Shown in pieces: positions 15,417-24,052 of a stretch of 64,000 nt of DNA. The notes beneath the pieces are model-generated. The model saw nothing but the letters and a program-made list of their open reading frames with translations. It had not been told where the DNA came from and did no database searches. The DNA comes from Meishania litoralis (GTDB taxonomy: Bacteria; Bacteroidota; Bacteroidia; Flavobacteriales; Flavobacteriaceae). The translations under genes were made by a program, and so were the position numbers. Within the stretch, counting starts at the first letter, position 1. Each line of letters opens with the position of its first letter. Location: contig NZ_JBHFPV010000002.1 of assembly GCF_042611095.1 (NCBI RefSeq), positions 806,001-870,000 of the forward strand. The letters run 5' to 3'.

Positions 15417-17210
15417 ATGAACAAGACAGTAAATATAAATCTAGCGAACACACTTTTTCATATCGATGAACAAGCGTACAATAAGATGAGGCGCTACCTT
15501 GAATCGATAAAACGCTCATTTGCCAACACCCCCGGCAGCGATGAAATAATGGCCGATATTGAGGCAAGGATCGCAGAGCTTTTCTACGAAAAACTCGAAA
15601 ACGAGCGCCAGGTAATCACCGAAAAAGAAGTCGACGTGGTCATTTCTATCATGGGGCAACCCGAAGATTACATGGTCGATGAAGACATCTTCGAAGATGA
15701 ACCAAAAGCCAAAAGAACCAATGAAGGCAGTGCAAGGAGGACTAAAAAACTATACCGCGACACCGAATCGAAATACGTCGCGGGCGTTTCCTCGGGGCTC
15801 GGACACTATTTTGGCATCGACGCCATTTGGATACGATTGCTTTGGATCTTCTTGACCCTTGGATCAGGCGGAGGTTTTATTCTGATCTACGGACTTCTTT
15901 GGATACTGATTCCCGAAGCGGCCACGACCTCACAAAAATTGGATATGCGCGGCGAGGCCATAAACATCAGCAACATCGAGCGAAAAGTAAAGGAAGGGTT
16001 CGAAGAAGTAGCCGATCGTGTTAAAAGTGTCGATTACGAAGGCATGGGCAAAAAAGTAAAAAGCAGTGGAAAGACTTTTTTCGATACCCTGGGTGATATC
16101 ATCATGTTCTTTTTCAAGATTATCGGAAAGTTCATCGGTATCTTATTGATCATCATCGGTGCAGCGACCATAATCGGGTTGTTCATCGGGTTGTTCACGG
16201 TAGGTATTGTTGGTATGGTCAATATTCCAGGGGTTGACTTCTATAATATCGTCAATGCGACCAATACGCCTATGTGGTTGGTATCCTTGCTTGGGTTTTT
16301 CGCCATCGGGATCCCTTTTTTCTTCCTCCTGTACCTCGGGCTGAAGATATTGGTAAACAACCTAAAGTCGATTGGAAACATTGCCAAGTTCTCACTTTTG
16401 GGCCTTTGGTTGATCTCTTTGATCACTTTGATCGTTCTAGGTGTAAAAGAAGCGGCCGCCCATGCCTATTCGGGAAGCACAACTACTGAAAACGAACTTG
16501 TCTTTCAGCAGCCCATCGATACCTTGAACATTGTAATGCGGGCTTCCGATATTCAAGATGACGGCAATCGCATCGGTATCAATGGTATGGTATTGAACTT
16601 CAATGAAGAAGGACAGGAAATATTAGTATCGGAGGATGTTAGGATTTCCCTAAAAAAATCGAAGGATACGATCGCTAGGCTAGAGATCAGAAAAAATGCC
16701 GATGGAAGTTCCTTTCAAAATGCAAAGGAGACCGCCGAAAACATAGATTATTCCTATACAATAGAAGGAAACAGCATCGTATTCGATAACTTCTTGACCA
16801 CCCCGCGAGAAAATAAGTTCAAAGACCAAGAAGTCAGAATAAACCTTTATTTGCCCGTCGGGACCATCATCGACTATGATCGTTCAAATGGCCGCTGCAG
16901 AGCGCTTCACGCCAACAATGATAGAGATATGGACGGATGCGGGTTTGATGACTATCTCTGGAAGTTGAGCCCCCAAGGCGAGTGGATCTGCCAAAACTGT
17001 CCAGAATTCGAAAGCGACGATGATGAAGATAACAATCACATTCGAATCGATGCCGATGGTGTGGATATCGACATCAAAGACAATGGTGATTCGTTCAAAA
17101 TGAAAATCGACGAAGATGGTGTAGAGATGAGGGCCAAGGACAGCCAAGATAGCGTGAACATCAATGTAAATGGCAGGGGCGTGAAAATCGATGCGGGTGA
17201 CAACCGTTGA
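15417..17210 (+). CDS. PspC-domain membrane protein with large C-terminal extension
   Basis: A 597-residue protein starting at ATG 15417, two bases after the padR stop. Residues 1-100 form a charged cytoplasmic region with E-I-M-A-D-I-E-A-R-I-A-E-L-F, typical of flavobacterial PspC proteins. The PspC domain is at about 109-168 (Y-V-A-G-V-S-S-G-L-G-H-Y-F-G-I-D). Several transmembrane helices follow, between about 215 and 355, then a periplasmic beta-rich region ending in an acidic tail with repeated I-D-x-D-G-V/I-K-D-N-G units. PspC proteins sense or counter envelope stress elsewhere; here the PadR and GIN-domain neighbours point to a cell-envelope response. Function beyond that is inference. 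Confidence 0.88.
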   Translation: MNKTVNINLANTLFHIDEQAYNKMRRYLESIKRSFANTPGSDEIMADIEARIAELFYEKLENERQVITEKEVDVVISIMGQPEDYMVDEDIFEDEPKAKRTNEGSARRTKKLYRDTESKYVAGVSSGLGHYFGIDAIWIRLLWIFLTLGSGGGFILIYGLLWILIPEAATTSQKLDMRGEAINISNIERKVKEGFEEVADRVKSVDYEGMGKKVKSSGKTFFDTLGDIIMFFFKIIGKFIGILLIIIGAATIIGLFIGLFTVGIVGMVNIPGVDFYNIVNATNTPMWLVSLLGFFAIGIPFFFLLYLGLKILVNNLKSIGNIAKFSLLGLWLISLITLIVLGVKEAAAHAYSGSTTTENELVFQQPIDTLNIVMRASDIQDDGNRIGINGMVLNFNEEGQEILVSEDVRISLKKSKDTIARLEIRKNADGSSFQNAKETAENIDYSYTIEGNSIVFDNFLTTPRENKFKDQEVRINLYLPVGTIIDYDRSNGRCRALHANNDRDMDGCGFDDYLWKLSPQGEWICQNCPEFESDDDEDNNHIRIDADGVDIDIKDNGDSFKMKIDEDGVEMRAKDSQDSVNINVNGRGVKIDAGDNR

Positions 17211-17306
17211 TCACGGTTCATACCGATAATTTGACAGTTCGGTTCGACCGAATTTATAGCGAGAAATTTTAATACGACTTTTATATCAATCATAAAAACA
17301 ACTATC

Positions 17307-18038
17307 ATGACAACTTTAGCAAGAATTGCAATAGGCCTTATAATGGCTTTGATCCTATCCTCGTGTGGATTCGATATCAACTTTGGGGACTTTGGGACCG
17401 GCGTACGGGGCAACGGTGACGTAGTTACCGAAAACCGCGAAGTAACCGACGACTTCACCGAAGTACATGCCTCTGAAGGCATAGAAGTATATGTTACCCA
17501 AGCCAATGATTTTGAAATTTCGGTCGAGGCCGATGAAAACATTATCGATCTTATTGGAACCGACATCAAAAACGGAACGCTAAGAATACACGCCATTGAG
17601 AATATCAGCAGGGCCACCAAAAAGGTTTTTGTTTCCCTGCCCGATGTAACCGCTTTAAAGGGCACCAGTGGGTCTCATTTGATAACCCAGAACACGATTA
17701 AATCCGATAGACTCGAAATAGATGGCAATAGCGGTGCATTGTTGGATATCGAGATACAGGCCAACGAGGTGGATATCGATGCCAGTAGCGGGGCCAATCT
17801 AGACATAGGGGGCAGCGCACAAATGACTTACGTTGATGGTAGTAGCGGGGCGAACATCCATGCGAAAAACCTACACTCCGAAAACTGTAATGCTGAGGCC
17901 AGTAGCGGTTCGAACATAAGTATCGAAGTATCGGAAAGGCTTACGGCCAACGCTAGTAGCGGAGGAAACATCTCGTATTCGGGAGATCCGAACGTAACCA
18001 CCAAAAAATCGGTTTCCGGAAGCGTTCATAGAAATTAG
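17307..18038 (+). CDS. GIN-domain (DUF2807) lipoprotein
   Basis: A 243-residue lipoprotein (lipobox L-S-S-C, about residue 18) carrying a single DUF2807/putative auto-transporter adhesin head GIN domain. The domain is a right-handed beta-helix visible as repeated turns: D-A-S-S-G-A-N-L, D-G-S-S-G-A-N-I, E-A-S-S-G-S-N-I and N-A-S-S-G-G-N-I in the C-terminal half. It follows the PspC gene by 96 bp. Such proteins commonly sit next to PadR-PspC operons in Bacteroidota; their role is unknown. A hairpin terminator follows the stop codon. Confidence 0.88.
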   Translation: MTTLARIAIGLIMALILSSCGFDINFGDFGTGVRGNGDVVTENREVTDDFTEVHASEGIEVYVTQANDFEISVEADENIIDLIGTDIKNGTLRIHAIENISRATKKVFVSLPDVTALKGTSGSHLITQNTIKSDRLEIDGNSGALLDIEIQANEVDIDASSGANLDIGGSAQMTYVDGSSGANIHAKNLHSENCNAEASSGSNISIEVSERLTANASSGGNISYSGDPNVTTKKSVSGSVHRN

Positions 18039-18069
18039 ACCAAGTTACAAAACCACCTAGCATATAAGG

Positions 18070-18100
18070 CCCAGATTCTTTTGAAGAACCTGGGTTTTCA
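18070..18100 (+). terminator. Rho-independent terminator after the GIN-domain gene
   Basis: Arms 18070-18080 and 18084-18094 pair over 11 bp with one mismatch and a 3-nt loop, followed by a T-rich run. It closes the DUF4870/PadR/PspC/GIN group before the next plus-strand operon. Confidence 0.75.
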
Positions 18101-18148
18101 TTTTGTAGTAGCCAAGGTTTGGCTATATTAGTACAAACCATTTTTGCA

Positions 18149-19162
18149 ATGCGCCTAGCCCTTAAAAAGTTCACCCTAGTTTTAAAGCATACCTTTAGCA
18201 TTTCACGTGAATCGCATGACTTTCAAGATACTTTGATCGTTTCATTAAGTGGAAAAAATGAAACGGGGTATGGAGAGGCGACTTCCAATCCGTATTACGG
18301 AATTACGATTGAAAGCATGATTTCGGAAATCGAGTCCGTTCGCGATGAAATCGAAGCATTCGACATGGGTTCCCCTAAAGATTTTCACTCCTTTTTGGTC
18401 GAAAAGGGATTGAGCAATTTTGCCATCTGCGCACTCGACCTGGCGGCATGGGATCTTTATGGAAAGCTAAAGGGTAAACCCCTCTATGAATTATGGGATA
18501 CTTCGAACGAAAACTATCCGATTACCAATTACACCATAGGTATCGATTCCATAGAAAAAATGGTGGCCAAGATGCAAGAAACACCATGGCCCATCTACAA
18601 GATAAAACTGGGCACCGATGATGATGTGAACATCGTCAAAGAACTACGTAGGCATACCGATGCCGTATTCCGTATCGATGCCAACTGTGCATGGACGGCT
18701 AAAGAAACCATTCAAAATGCCCCACAACTTAAGGCCTTGGGCGTTGAATTCTTGGAGCAACCCTTAAAAGCCGATGATTGGGAAGGTATGGAACAGGTTA
18801 TGCACCGAAGCGTACTTCCGGTGATTGCCGATGAAAGTTGTATCGTCGAGGCCGATGTGGAAAAATGTAGCCTCCATTTTAATGGTATCAATATAAAGTT
18901 GACCAAATGTGGAGGCCTTACCCCCGCCCTACGCATGATCCAAAAAGGTAGGGATTTGGGTCTAAAGACCATGGTCGGTTGTATGACAGAATCGACTGTT
19001 GGAATTTCCGCGATCGCTCAACTGCTTCCGCAACTGGACTATGTCGATATGGACGGTCCTTTATTGCTTAAAGAAGATATTGCAGATGGCATAATCATTA
19101 CAAAAGAGGGCGGTTTGGTCTTTCCAAAAATGGGTGGTAGCGGTATAACTATGCGGTCATGA
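18149..19162 (+). CDS. Enolase-superfamily dipeptide epimerase (L-Ala-D/L-Glu type)
   Basis: Member of the mandelate racemase/muconate lactonising group, closest in pattern to L-Ala-D/L-Glu epimerases that recycle peptidoglycan dipeptides. From ATG 18149 it has 337 residues; the TTG at 18119 is a less likely start. Catalytic elements are in order: K151-x-K153 (Y-K-I-K-L-G), metal ligands D177 (R-I-D-A-N), E203 (F-L-E-Q-P) and D228 (A-D-E-S), and K250 (N-I-K-L) on the other barrel side. Its TGA overlaps the ATG of the PLP enzyme by 4 bp, so translation is coupled. The dipeptide specificity is inferred; other acyl-amino-acid substrates are possible. Confidence 0.87.
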   Translation: MRLALKKFTLVLKHTFSISRESHDFQDTLIVSLSGKNETGYGEATSNPYYGITIESMISEIESVRDEIEAFDMGSPKDFHSFLVEKGLSNFAICALDLAAWDLYGKLKGKPLYELWDTSNENYPITNYTIGIDSIEKMVAKMQETPWPIYKIKLGTDDDVNIVKELRRHTDAVFRIDANCAWTAKETIQNAPQLKALGVEFLEQPLKADDWEGMEQVMHRSVLPVIADESCIVEADVEKCSLHFNGINIKLTKCGGLTPALRMIQKGRDLGLKTMVGCMTESTVGISAIAQLLPQLDYVDMDGPLLLKEDIADGIIITKEGGLVFPKMGGSGITMRS

Positions 19163-20208
19163 TCTATAGAATCGATGGTTTTCCCGGACGCGAAATTATC
19201 GTTGATGGCCAAAAACACCTGTATTTTGGCGGAACTTCCTATTTGGGGTTGCAAACCGATCCCCAATTTCAAGAAATCCTGATAAAGAACATTAAAAAAT
19301 ATGGCACGGGCTATGGCGCTTCCCGTAAGTCGAATGTACGCTTTACCATTTTTGAGGAAGTCGAAAACCATTTGGCAAACCTGGCCGGAAGCGAATCTTG
19401 CGTTACTATGTCCTCCGGCTATTTGGCAGCACAATTATTGGTCCGTAATTTCAGTTCCCCGGAATACAAGCTTTTTTATGCACCCCATACGCATTCGGCC
19501 TTACATTTAGTGGGGTCGAGACCTTACGCAACATACACCGCGTTGAACATTGCGCTGAAGGCCCATTTGGAGGCAAATCGAAAAGCCACACCTGTCGTGC
19601 TTCTTGATTCCATTGATTTTTCGGGATGCAATTATCCTGATTTCACTCAACTAAAAGAGCTTCCCCTAAGTCAAGTAATATTGATAATCGACGATTCACA
19701 TGGTATTGGAATTGTCGGCGACAATGGGGGCGGTGTATTTAATGAACTGGTCAAAGCTGAGGCAAAAGAACTTATCGTATGCGCTTCCCTAGGCAAGGCT
19801 TTTGGCGTGCAGGCCGGTGCCGTTTTTGGTAAAAAAGAGAGAATTCGAACACTGATGGAAACCGATTTCTTCGGGGGGGCAAGTCCGGCTACCCCTGCCG
19901 GTCTGGCTACCTTACTCGATTCAAAAAATATCCTTGAGGAAAAAAGGATTAAACTGCAGCACAATATCTCCTTCTTTCTGAAACATTTAAAACAGAAAGA
20001 AGGCTTCTTTTTTATGAAAGACTATCCCGTTTTTTCCTTTATGGACGAAGATTTGGCGACTTATTTGGAACAACGTTGCATTATTACCACAAACTTCAGC
20101 TATCCTTCGGATGGAGATTCAACAAAGAGTAGAATCGTTTTAGGGGCACAACATGATATTGATGACATTCAAGTATTGTTAAGGCAGATAGCCGATTACA
20201 AAATCTGA
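19159..20208 (+). CDS. Class I/II-fold PLP enzyme, alpha-oxoamine synthase-like
   Basis: A 349-residue fold-type I PLP enzyme resembling 8-amino-7-oxononanoate synthase and glycine C-acetyltransferase. It has G-Y-G-A-S-R-x-S near residue 51, the D-D-S-H-G-I-G motif at 178-184, and the PLP-binding lysine K213 in S-L-G-K-A-F-G. It is about 40 residues shorter than those enzymes, mostly at the N-terminus and in loops, so it need not share their reaction. No other biotin or threonine genes lie nearby. The 4-bp overlap with the dipeptide epimerase suggests the two act on a shared, probably amino-acid-derived, substrate. Reaction unknown. Confidence 0.82.
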   Translation: MIYRIDGFPGREIIVDGQKHLYFGGTSYLGLQTDPQFQEILIKNIKKYGTGYGASRKSNVRFTIFEEVENHLANLAGSESCVTMSSGYLAAQLLVRNFSSPEYKLFYAPHTHSALHLVGSRPYATYTALNIALKAHLEANRKATPVVLLDSIDFSGCNYPDFTQLKELPLSQVILIIDDSHGIGIVGDNGGGVFNELVKAEAKELIVCASLGKAFGVQAGAVFGKKERIRTLMETDFFGGASPATPAGLATLLDSKNILEEKRIKLQHNISFFLKHLKQKEGFFFMKDYPVFSFMDEDLATYLEQRCIITTNFSYPSDGDSTKSRIVLGAQHDIDDIQVLLRQIADYKI

Positions 20209-20334
20209 GGTTTTTCAAAACTTTTGAAGTTATGCTGACAATATGTTAATTCTTGGGTATTAAAATTATCATATCGTCATATTTTTTTGTAACTTTTGAA
20301 TGCTAACGTAGTAATAATCCTAAAGAACACCGCC

Positions 20335-20784
20335 ATGAAAAAAATATCCGCACTAATAGTTCTAATGTTATTATTGATTTCCGCTACTGGTCCCATGGAC
20401 AAAGATCCAGTTTTGCACCCTTCCATCGAAGGCACTTGGGAACTGGTCAGCTTCTATAATTATACCGACGGCGTAAATGTTTCCGATACCTTGCCGACCA
20501 CCGATGGCTATCGCCAAATTAAGATGTATTATAATGGTAAGGTTATGTGGACACGATACGTGCCTGACGACTCTGTAGAATGGTTCGGTTATGGTTCTTA
20601 TGAGGTCGAAGACAATATGCTGACAGAACGTTTGGAATATATGTCGGCCTCAATGCGAAAAATCGCAAATGCAAATATGGAGTGGAAAATGGAACTTGAT
20701 TTAAAGAACCACAGGTATAGCCAAATATTCGTCGATGAAGAAGGAAATCGGATCAATGCCGAGAATTATAAGCGTATCGACTGA
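20335..20784 (+). CDS. Small exported lipocalin-like protein
   Basis: A 149-residue protein from ATG 20335 with an N-terminal hydrophobic signal (about 1-20). The mature part has the G-T-W-E-L-V-S-F motif near 33-40 and alternating aromatic strands typical of the lipocalin-like/DUF4488-type stress proteins of Bacteroidota. No lipobox. It stands as a single gene: 126 bp of non-coding sequence precede it and a strong terminator follows. Binding of a small hydrophobic ligand is possible but not shown by the sequence. Confidence 0.75.
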   Translation: MKKISALIVLMLLLISATGPMDKDPVLHPSIEGTWELVSFYNYTDGVNVSDTLPTTDGYRQIKMYYNGKVMWTRYVPDDSVEWFGYGSYEVEDNMLTERLEYMSASMRKIANANMEWKMELDLKNHRYSQIFVDEEGNRINAENYKRID

Positions 20785-20805
20785 GCCGATTCATGAAGAA
20801 CAGTA

Positions 20806-20842
20806 CTAAAAAAAGCCCCCGTGATAAACGGGGGCTTTTTTG
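20806..20842. terminator. Bidirectional terminator between the lipocalin-like gene and trxB
   Basis: The stem AAAAAGCCCCCG / CGGGGGCTTTTTT around a 7-nt loop has an A-run on one side and a T-run on the other, as expected between convergent genes. Confidence 0.92.
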
Positions 20843-20863
20843 TAGGTTATAAACCTTTTTCAA

Positions 20864-21832
20864 TTAGGCCATTTCCTCCTTGGCCGTTTCGATGGTGGCC
20901 AAATAACGTTCGGCATCCAAGGCCGCCATACAACCGGTTCCCGCCGCGGTAATTGCCTGCCGATATTCTTTGTCCTGTGCGTCACCACTGGCAAATACAC
21001 CCGGTTTATTGGTTTTCGTCGATTTCCCTTTGGTAATGATATAGCCTACATCGTCCATATCTAACTGACCTTTGAAAATATCGGTATTCGGTTTATGGCC
21101 GATTGCTATAAAAAGTCCGGTTATCGCAATATCCTCTTTTTCTCCGGTCTGATTGTTCACCATACGCAGGCCTTCGACCACTTGGTCTCCCAACACCTCA
21201 TCTACTTCGGTATTGTACCGCACTTCAATATTCTTTAGGCTATTGACACGATGTTGCATGGCTTTCGAAGCGCGCATAAAATCTTTTCGCACCAACATGG
21301 TCACCTTATTGCAGATATTCGCAAGGTACGATGCTTCTTCGGCAGCGGTGTCTCCTGCCCCCACGATAGCGACGTCTTGACCCTTGTAGAAAAATCCGTC
21401 ACAAACCGCACAGGCGGATACCCCTCCGCCCCGCAAGCGTTGCTCACTTGGCAGATTCAGATATTTGGCCGTTGCGCCCGTAGAAATAATAATGGTCTCC
21501 GCCTCGATTGCCTTCGAATCATCGACGGTCACTTTATGAATACCCCCAATTTCATCGCTTAACTCGACCGCCGTGACCATTCCTATTCGCACATCGGTAC
21601 CGAACCTTTCTGCCTGCTGCTGTAACTGCACCATCATGGTGGGGCCATCGATACCTTCGGGATATCCGGGGAAGTTATCAACTTCTGTGGTCGTGGTCAA
21701 TTGCCCGCCAGGCTCCATTCCGGTATAAACCACAGGTTTTAGGTCTGCCCGTGCAGCATAAATTGCGGCCGTGTACCCTGCAGGCCCTGACCCGATGATC
21801 AATGTTTTAATGCGTTCTATGTTCTCTGACAT
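20864..21832 (-). CDS. trxB: Thioredoxin-disulfide reductase
   Basis: NADPH- and FAD-dependent reductase that keeps thioredoxin reduced. It has 322 residues: N-terminal FAD site G-S-G-P-A-G-Y (14-20), redox-active C141-A-V-C144 followed by D-G, NADPH-binding G-A-G-D-T-A-A-E-E-A near 155, and the C-terminal A-S-G-D-A-Q-D of the FAD domain. All elements match low-molecular-weight bacterial TrxB. It is a single-gene unit that ends at the shared terminator and has a -7 promoter match upstream. Confidence 0.96.
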   Translation of the reverse strand: MSENIERIKTLIIGSGPAGYTAAIYAARADLKPVVYTGMEPGGQLTTTTEVDNFPGYPEGIDGPTMMVQLQQQAERFGTDVRIGMVTAVELSDEIGGIHKVTVDDSKAIEAETIIISTGATAKYLNLPSEQRLRGGGVSACAVCDGFFYKGQDVAIVGAGDTAAEEASYLANICNKVTMLVRKDFMRASKAMQHRVNSLKNIEVRYNTEVDEVLGDQVVEGLRMVNNQTGEKEDIAITGLFIAIGHKPNTDIFKGQLDMDDVGYIITKGKSTKTNKPGVFASGDAQDKEYRQAITAAGTGCMAALDAERYLATIETAKEEMA

Positions 21833-21864
21833 GACTTAAAGTTGCTCTATATAGTTTATACGGA

Positions 21865-21872
21865 CAAAAGTA
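21865..21872 (-). promoter_or_regulatory. Candidate -7 element for trxB
   Basis: Reads TACTTTTG on the minus strand, a perfect TAnnTTTG match, about 33 bp before the trxB start. No TTG at 17-23 bp upstream is clear, so this rests on the -7 element alone. Confidence 0.35.
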
Positions 21873-22078
21873 GGTTTTTTACAAAAAACCTTACTTTAAA
21901 GTTATCAAAAGTTATATGGCTCTCAAGAAGACATTCCCCCTCCTCAATTACAGTCAATAACGATTGATAAATATCATATTATAGGTAAAGGCAAAAAAAA
22001 TTTAGAGGCTCCGCCTGAATATATCGCGAGTTCTTAAATTAATGATTTTTATCATGTCTCATAAGTCTTCAAACCTCA

Positions 22079-22086
22079 TATATTTG
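22079..22086 (+). promoter_or_regulatory. Candidate -7 element for the LytTR regulator
   Basis: TATATTTG matches TAnnTTTG exactly and lies about 97 bp before the regulator's ATG. No convincing -33 element is found at the expected distance. Confidence 0.3.
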
Positions 22087-22182
22087 CGAATATATTTAGG
22101 TTGGGCAAGCTTCTAACCAGGCCTATTATACATTATTGACAATTATTGACTATATTGCTACTTAACTGATATATTGCACGTT

Positions 22183-22884
22183 ATGAATAACATAACACTA
22201 AAAACAATAGTCGTCGATGACTCCTCGGTGCAGCGAGAGGCAGTTGTCAAACAAGTTAATGACCATCCTAATCTTCAGTTGATCGGAGAGTTCCATAATG
22301 GTATCAATGCAAGAAAGATTGTCATGGAAAACGATACGGATCTCATTTTTCTCGATGTCGAAATGCCTGTTTTGGATGGATTTCAACTTCTCGAATCACT
22401 TGACCATCTTCCTCAAATAATAATTATCACGGGTAATCCAAAACATGCCCTTCAGGCATTTGATTATAATGTGACGGACTATCTTTTGAAGCCCATCAAC
22501 AAAGACCGCTTCAATGAAGCGATCAAGCGAGCTGTCACGAATCATAAGTTCAACCAGAAAATTGCCACTGAGGGTGAATTTATCTATGTGAACAGCAACC
22601 TGAAAAAAATAAAGGTCTTTTTAAAGGACATCAACTGGATCGAAGGTTTTGGGGATTATGTCAAAATAATGACGGATACCGAGAATATTCTAGTACTCTC
22701 TACAATGAAGAAATTCGTCACCAAATTACCGGAAGACAAGTTTCTACGCACCCATAAATCATACATTGTCAACCTTGAAAAGGTGGATAAATTCAATACC
22801 ACCATCGTTGAGATAAAAGGGCGTCAATTACCCTTGAGCCGTCATAAAAAGGATCGCCTCGAGGAAGCACTGGTCAATTATTGA
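22183..22884 (+). CDS. LytTR-family response regulator (orphan)
   Basis: Two-component response regulator of 233 residues from ATG 22183. The receiver domain (1-120) has acidic residues D12 and D13, phospho-acceptor D58 (L-I-F-L-D-V-E-M-P) and a conserved lysine in L-L-K-P-I. The C-terminal LytTR DNA-binding domain (about 130-233) has the W-I-E-G-F-G-D-Y-V-K-I and F-L-R-T-H-K-S-Y-I-V-N-L blocks. LytTR domains bind direct repeats upstream of target genes. No histidine kinase is next to it, so its partner (usually a membrane kinase of the LytS/YehU type) must lie elsewhere. The TTG at 22174 is a less likely start. Confidence 0.92.
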   Translation: MNNITLKTIVVDDSSVQREAVVKQVNDHPNLQLIGEFHNGINARKIVMENDTDLIFLDVEMPVLDGFQLLESLDHLPQIIIITGNPKHALQAFDYNVTDYLLKPINKDRFNEAIKRAVTNHKFNQKIATEGEFIYVNSNLKKIKVFLKDINWIEGFGDYVKIMTDTENILVLSTMKKFVTKLPEDKFLRTHKSYIVNLEKVDKFNTTIVEIKGRQLPLSRHKKDRLEEALVNY

Positions 22885-22913
22885 TTCCCTTTTTGACATT
22901 CTTAGCACTACAT

Positions 22914-24047
22914 TCATATTTTGGAAGTTCCACCACTGGGGCTCGCCTCAAACGCCATTAGTTCCCTGCCGAACTCCTTCTTATAGGCATCGATGGCCAG
23001 GTCTATGAAATTCTCCGCTTCATCTTTATGTACAATATTAAGCGTGCAGCCGCCAAAACCGCCACCGGTCTGCCTTGCACCTAGTACCGAGGCATTGTTC
23101 TTTGCAAAGTCTACGAGAAAGTCCGACTCCTTACAACTCACTTCGTATTCCTTGCTTATGCCATCATGGGCCTCGTACAAAATGGCACCGGCTTTTTCAA
23201 TATCTCTGTCTTTCAATACTTTCGCCATTTCTAAAACCCTTTGGTTTTCCTTGATTATGAAATGGCATCTTTTATAGACAACAGGGTCTATCTTATCTTC
23301 AAAGCGTTCCAACATTTCCATGGAAACATCCCTCAGTGATTTTATTTCAGGATTTTCAGCTTTCAATATGGAAACGCCCTTTTCGCACTCGGCCTTTCTT
23401 TTATTGTATTCACTGTTCGCGAGACTATGTGAAACGCCCGTGTTGAGCATAATGATCTTGTAAGGGTCGAGATTGGCCGAAATCAGATCATATTCAAGTG
23501 ACCTACAGTCTAAAAGAATCATATGGCCCTTTTCGCTCATTACCGAGGCAAACTGGTCCATAATGCCACATTGTGTGCCGACATAGGTGTGCTCTGCGGC
23601 TTGTGATAAAGTTACGATATCCATTTTCGACAACTCCAAATCGAAAAGTTCATTTAAACCGAAGGCCATCCCACATTCAAGGGCGGCCGAAGAACTAAGT
23701 CCAGATCCCAACGGAAGATCGCTTTCAAGAACACAATCAAAACCCCGAACCTTGTCCGTAAGCTTTGTTATTTCATTCAGAACGCCCAAAACATAATTTT
23801 CCCAATCGTTATCGCTCCGGGCGATCGTTGTCAGGAAAAACTCAAAACCTTGGTCAAAATCTTTGCTATAGACACGACATCTGGTATCCGTACCGTTTTT
23901 TTGAAACTTTAGCAATATCCTTTTTTCAATAGCCGTGGGCAAAACATATCCCAAATTGTAGTCGGTATGCTCCCCGATCAAGTTGATTCTTCCCGGAGAA
24001 ACTACGTTGATCGTTGGAACAAAGTCCTTTAAGAAATCCATTTCCAT
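22914..24047 (-). CDS. galK: Galactokinase
   Basis: GHMP kinase that phosphorylates alpha-D-galactose to galactose 1-phosphate, the first step of the Leloir pathway. It has 377 residues: the galactokinase signature G-R-I-N-L-I-G-E-H-T-D-Y near 19-30, the ATP-binding L-P-L-G-S-G-L-S-S-S-A-A motif near 111-122, and the third GHMP motif with T-G-G-G-F-G-G-C near 330. It lies 5 bp downstream of the FGE-type gene on the same strand, and the mutarotase is divergent from that pair. The galT/galE genes of the pathway are not in the window. Confidence 0.95.
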   Translation of the reverse strand: MEMDFLKDFVPTINVVSPGRINLIGEHTDYNLGYVLPTAIEKRILLKFQKNGTDTRCRVYSKDFDQGFEFFLTTIARSDNDWENYVLGVLNEITKLTDKVRGFDCVLESDLPLGSGLSSSAALECGMAFGLNELFDLELSKMDIVTLSQAAEHTYVGTQCGIMDQFASVMSEKGHMILLDCRSLEYDLISANLDPYKIIMLNTGVSHSLANSEYNKRKAECEKGVSILKAENPEIKSLRDVSMEMLERFEDKIDPVVYKRCHFIIKENQRVLEMAKVLKDRDIEKAGAILYEAHDGISKEYEVSCKESDFLVDFAKNNASVLGARQTGGGFGGCTLNIVHKDEAENFIDLAIDAYKKEFGRELMAFEASPSGGTSKI

Positions 24048-24052
24048 CAGAA

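Larger units (their letters stand above)
21833..22182. other. 350-bp divergent spacer between trxB and the LytTR regulator
   Basis: AT-rich non-coding DNA. Next to trxB is a reverse-strand -7 match at 21865-21872; toward the response regulator is a -7 match at 22079-22086. I see no ORF with coding character, no strong hairpin and no tandem repeat between them. Confidence 0.5.

Noticed and set aside
17036..17665. A 209-residue open frame on the minus strand across the PspC/GIN junction
   Set aside because: It covers the 3' part of one well-supported gene and the 5' part of another on the opposite strand; no domain.
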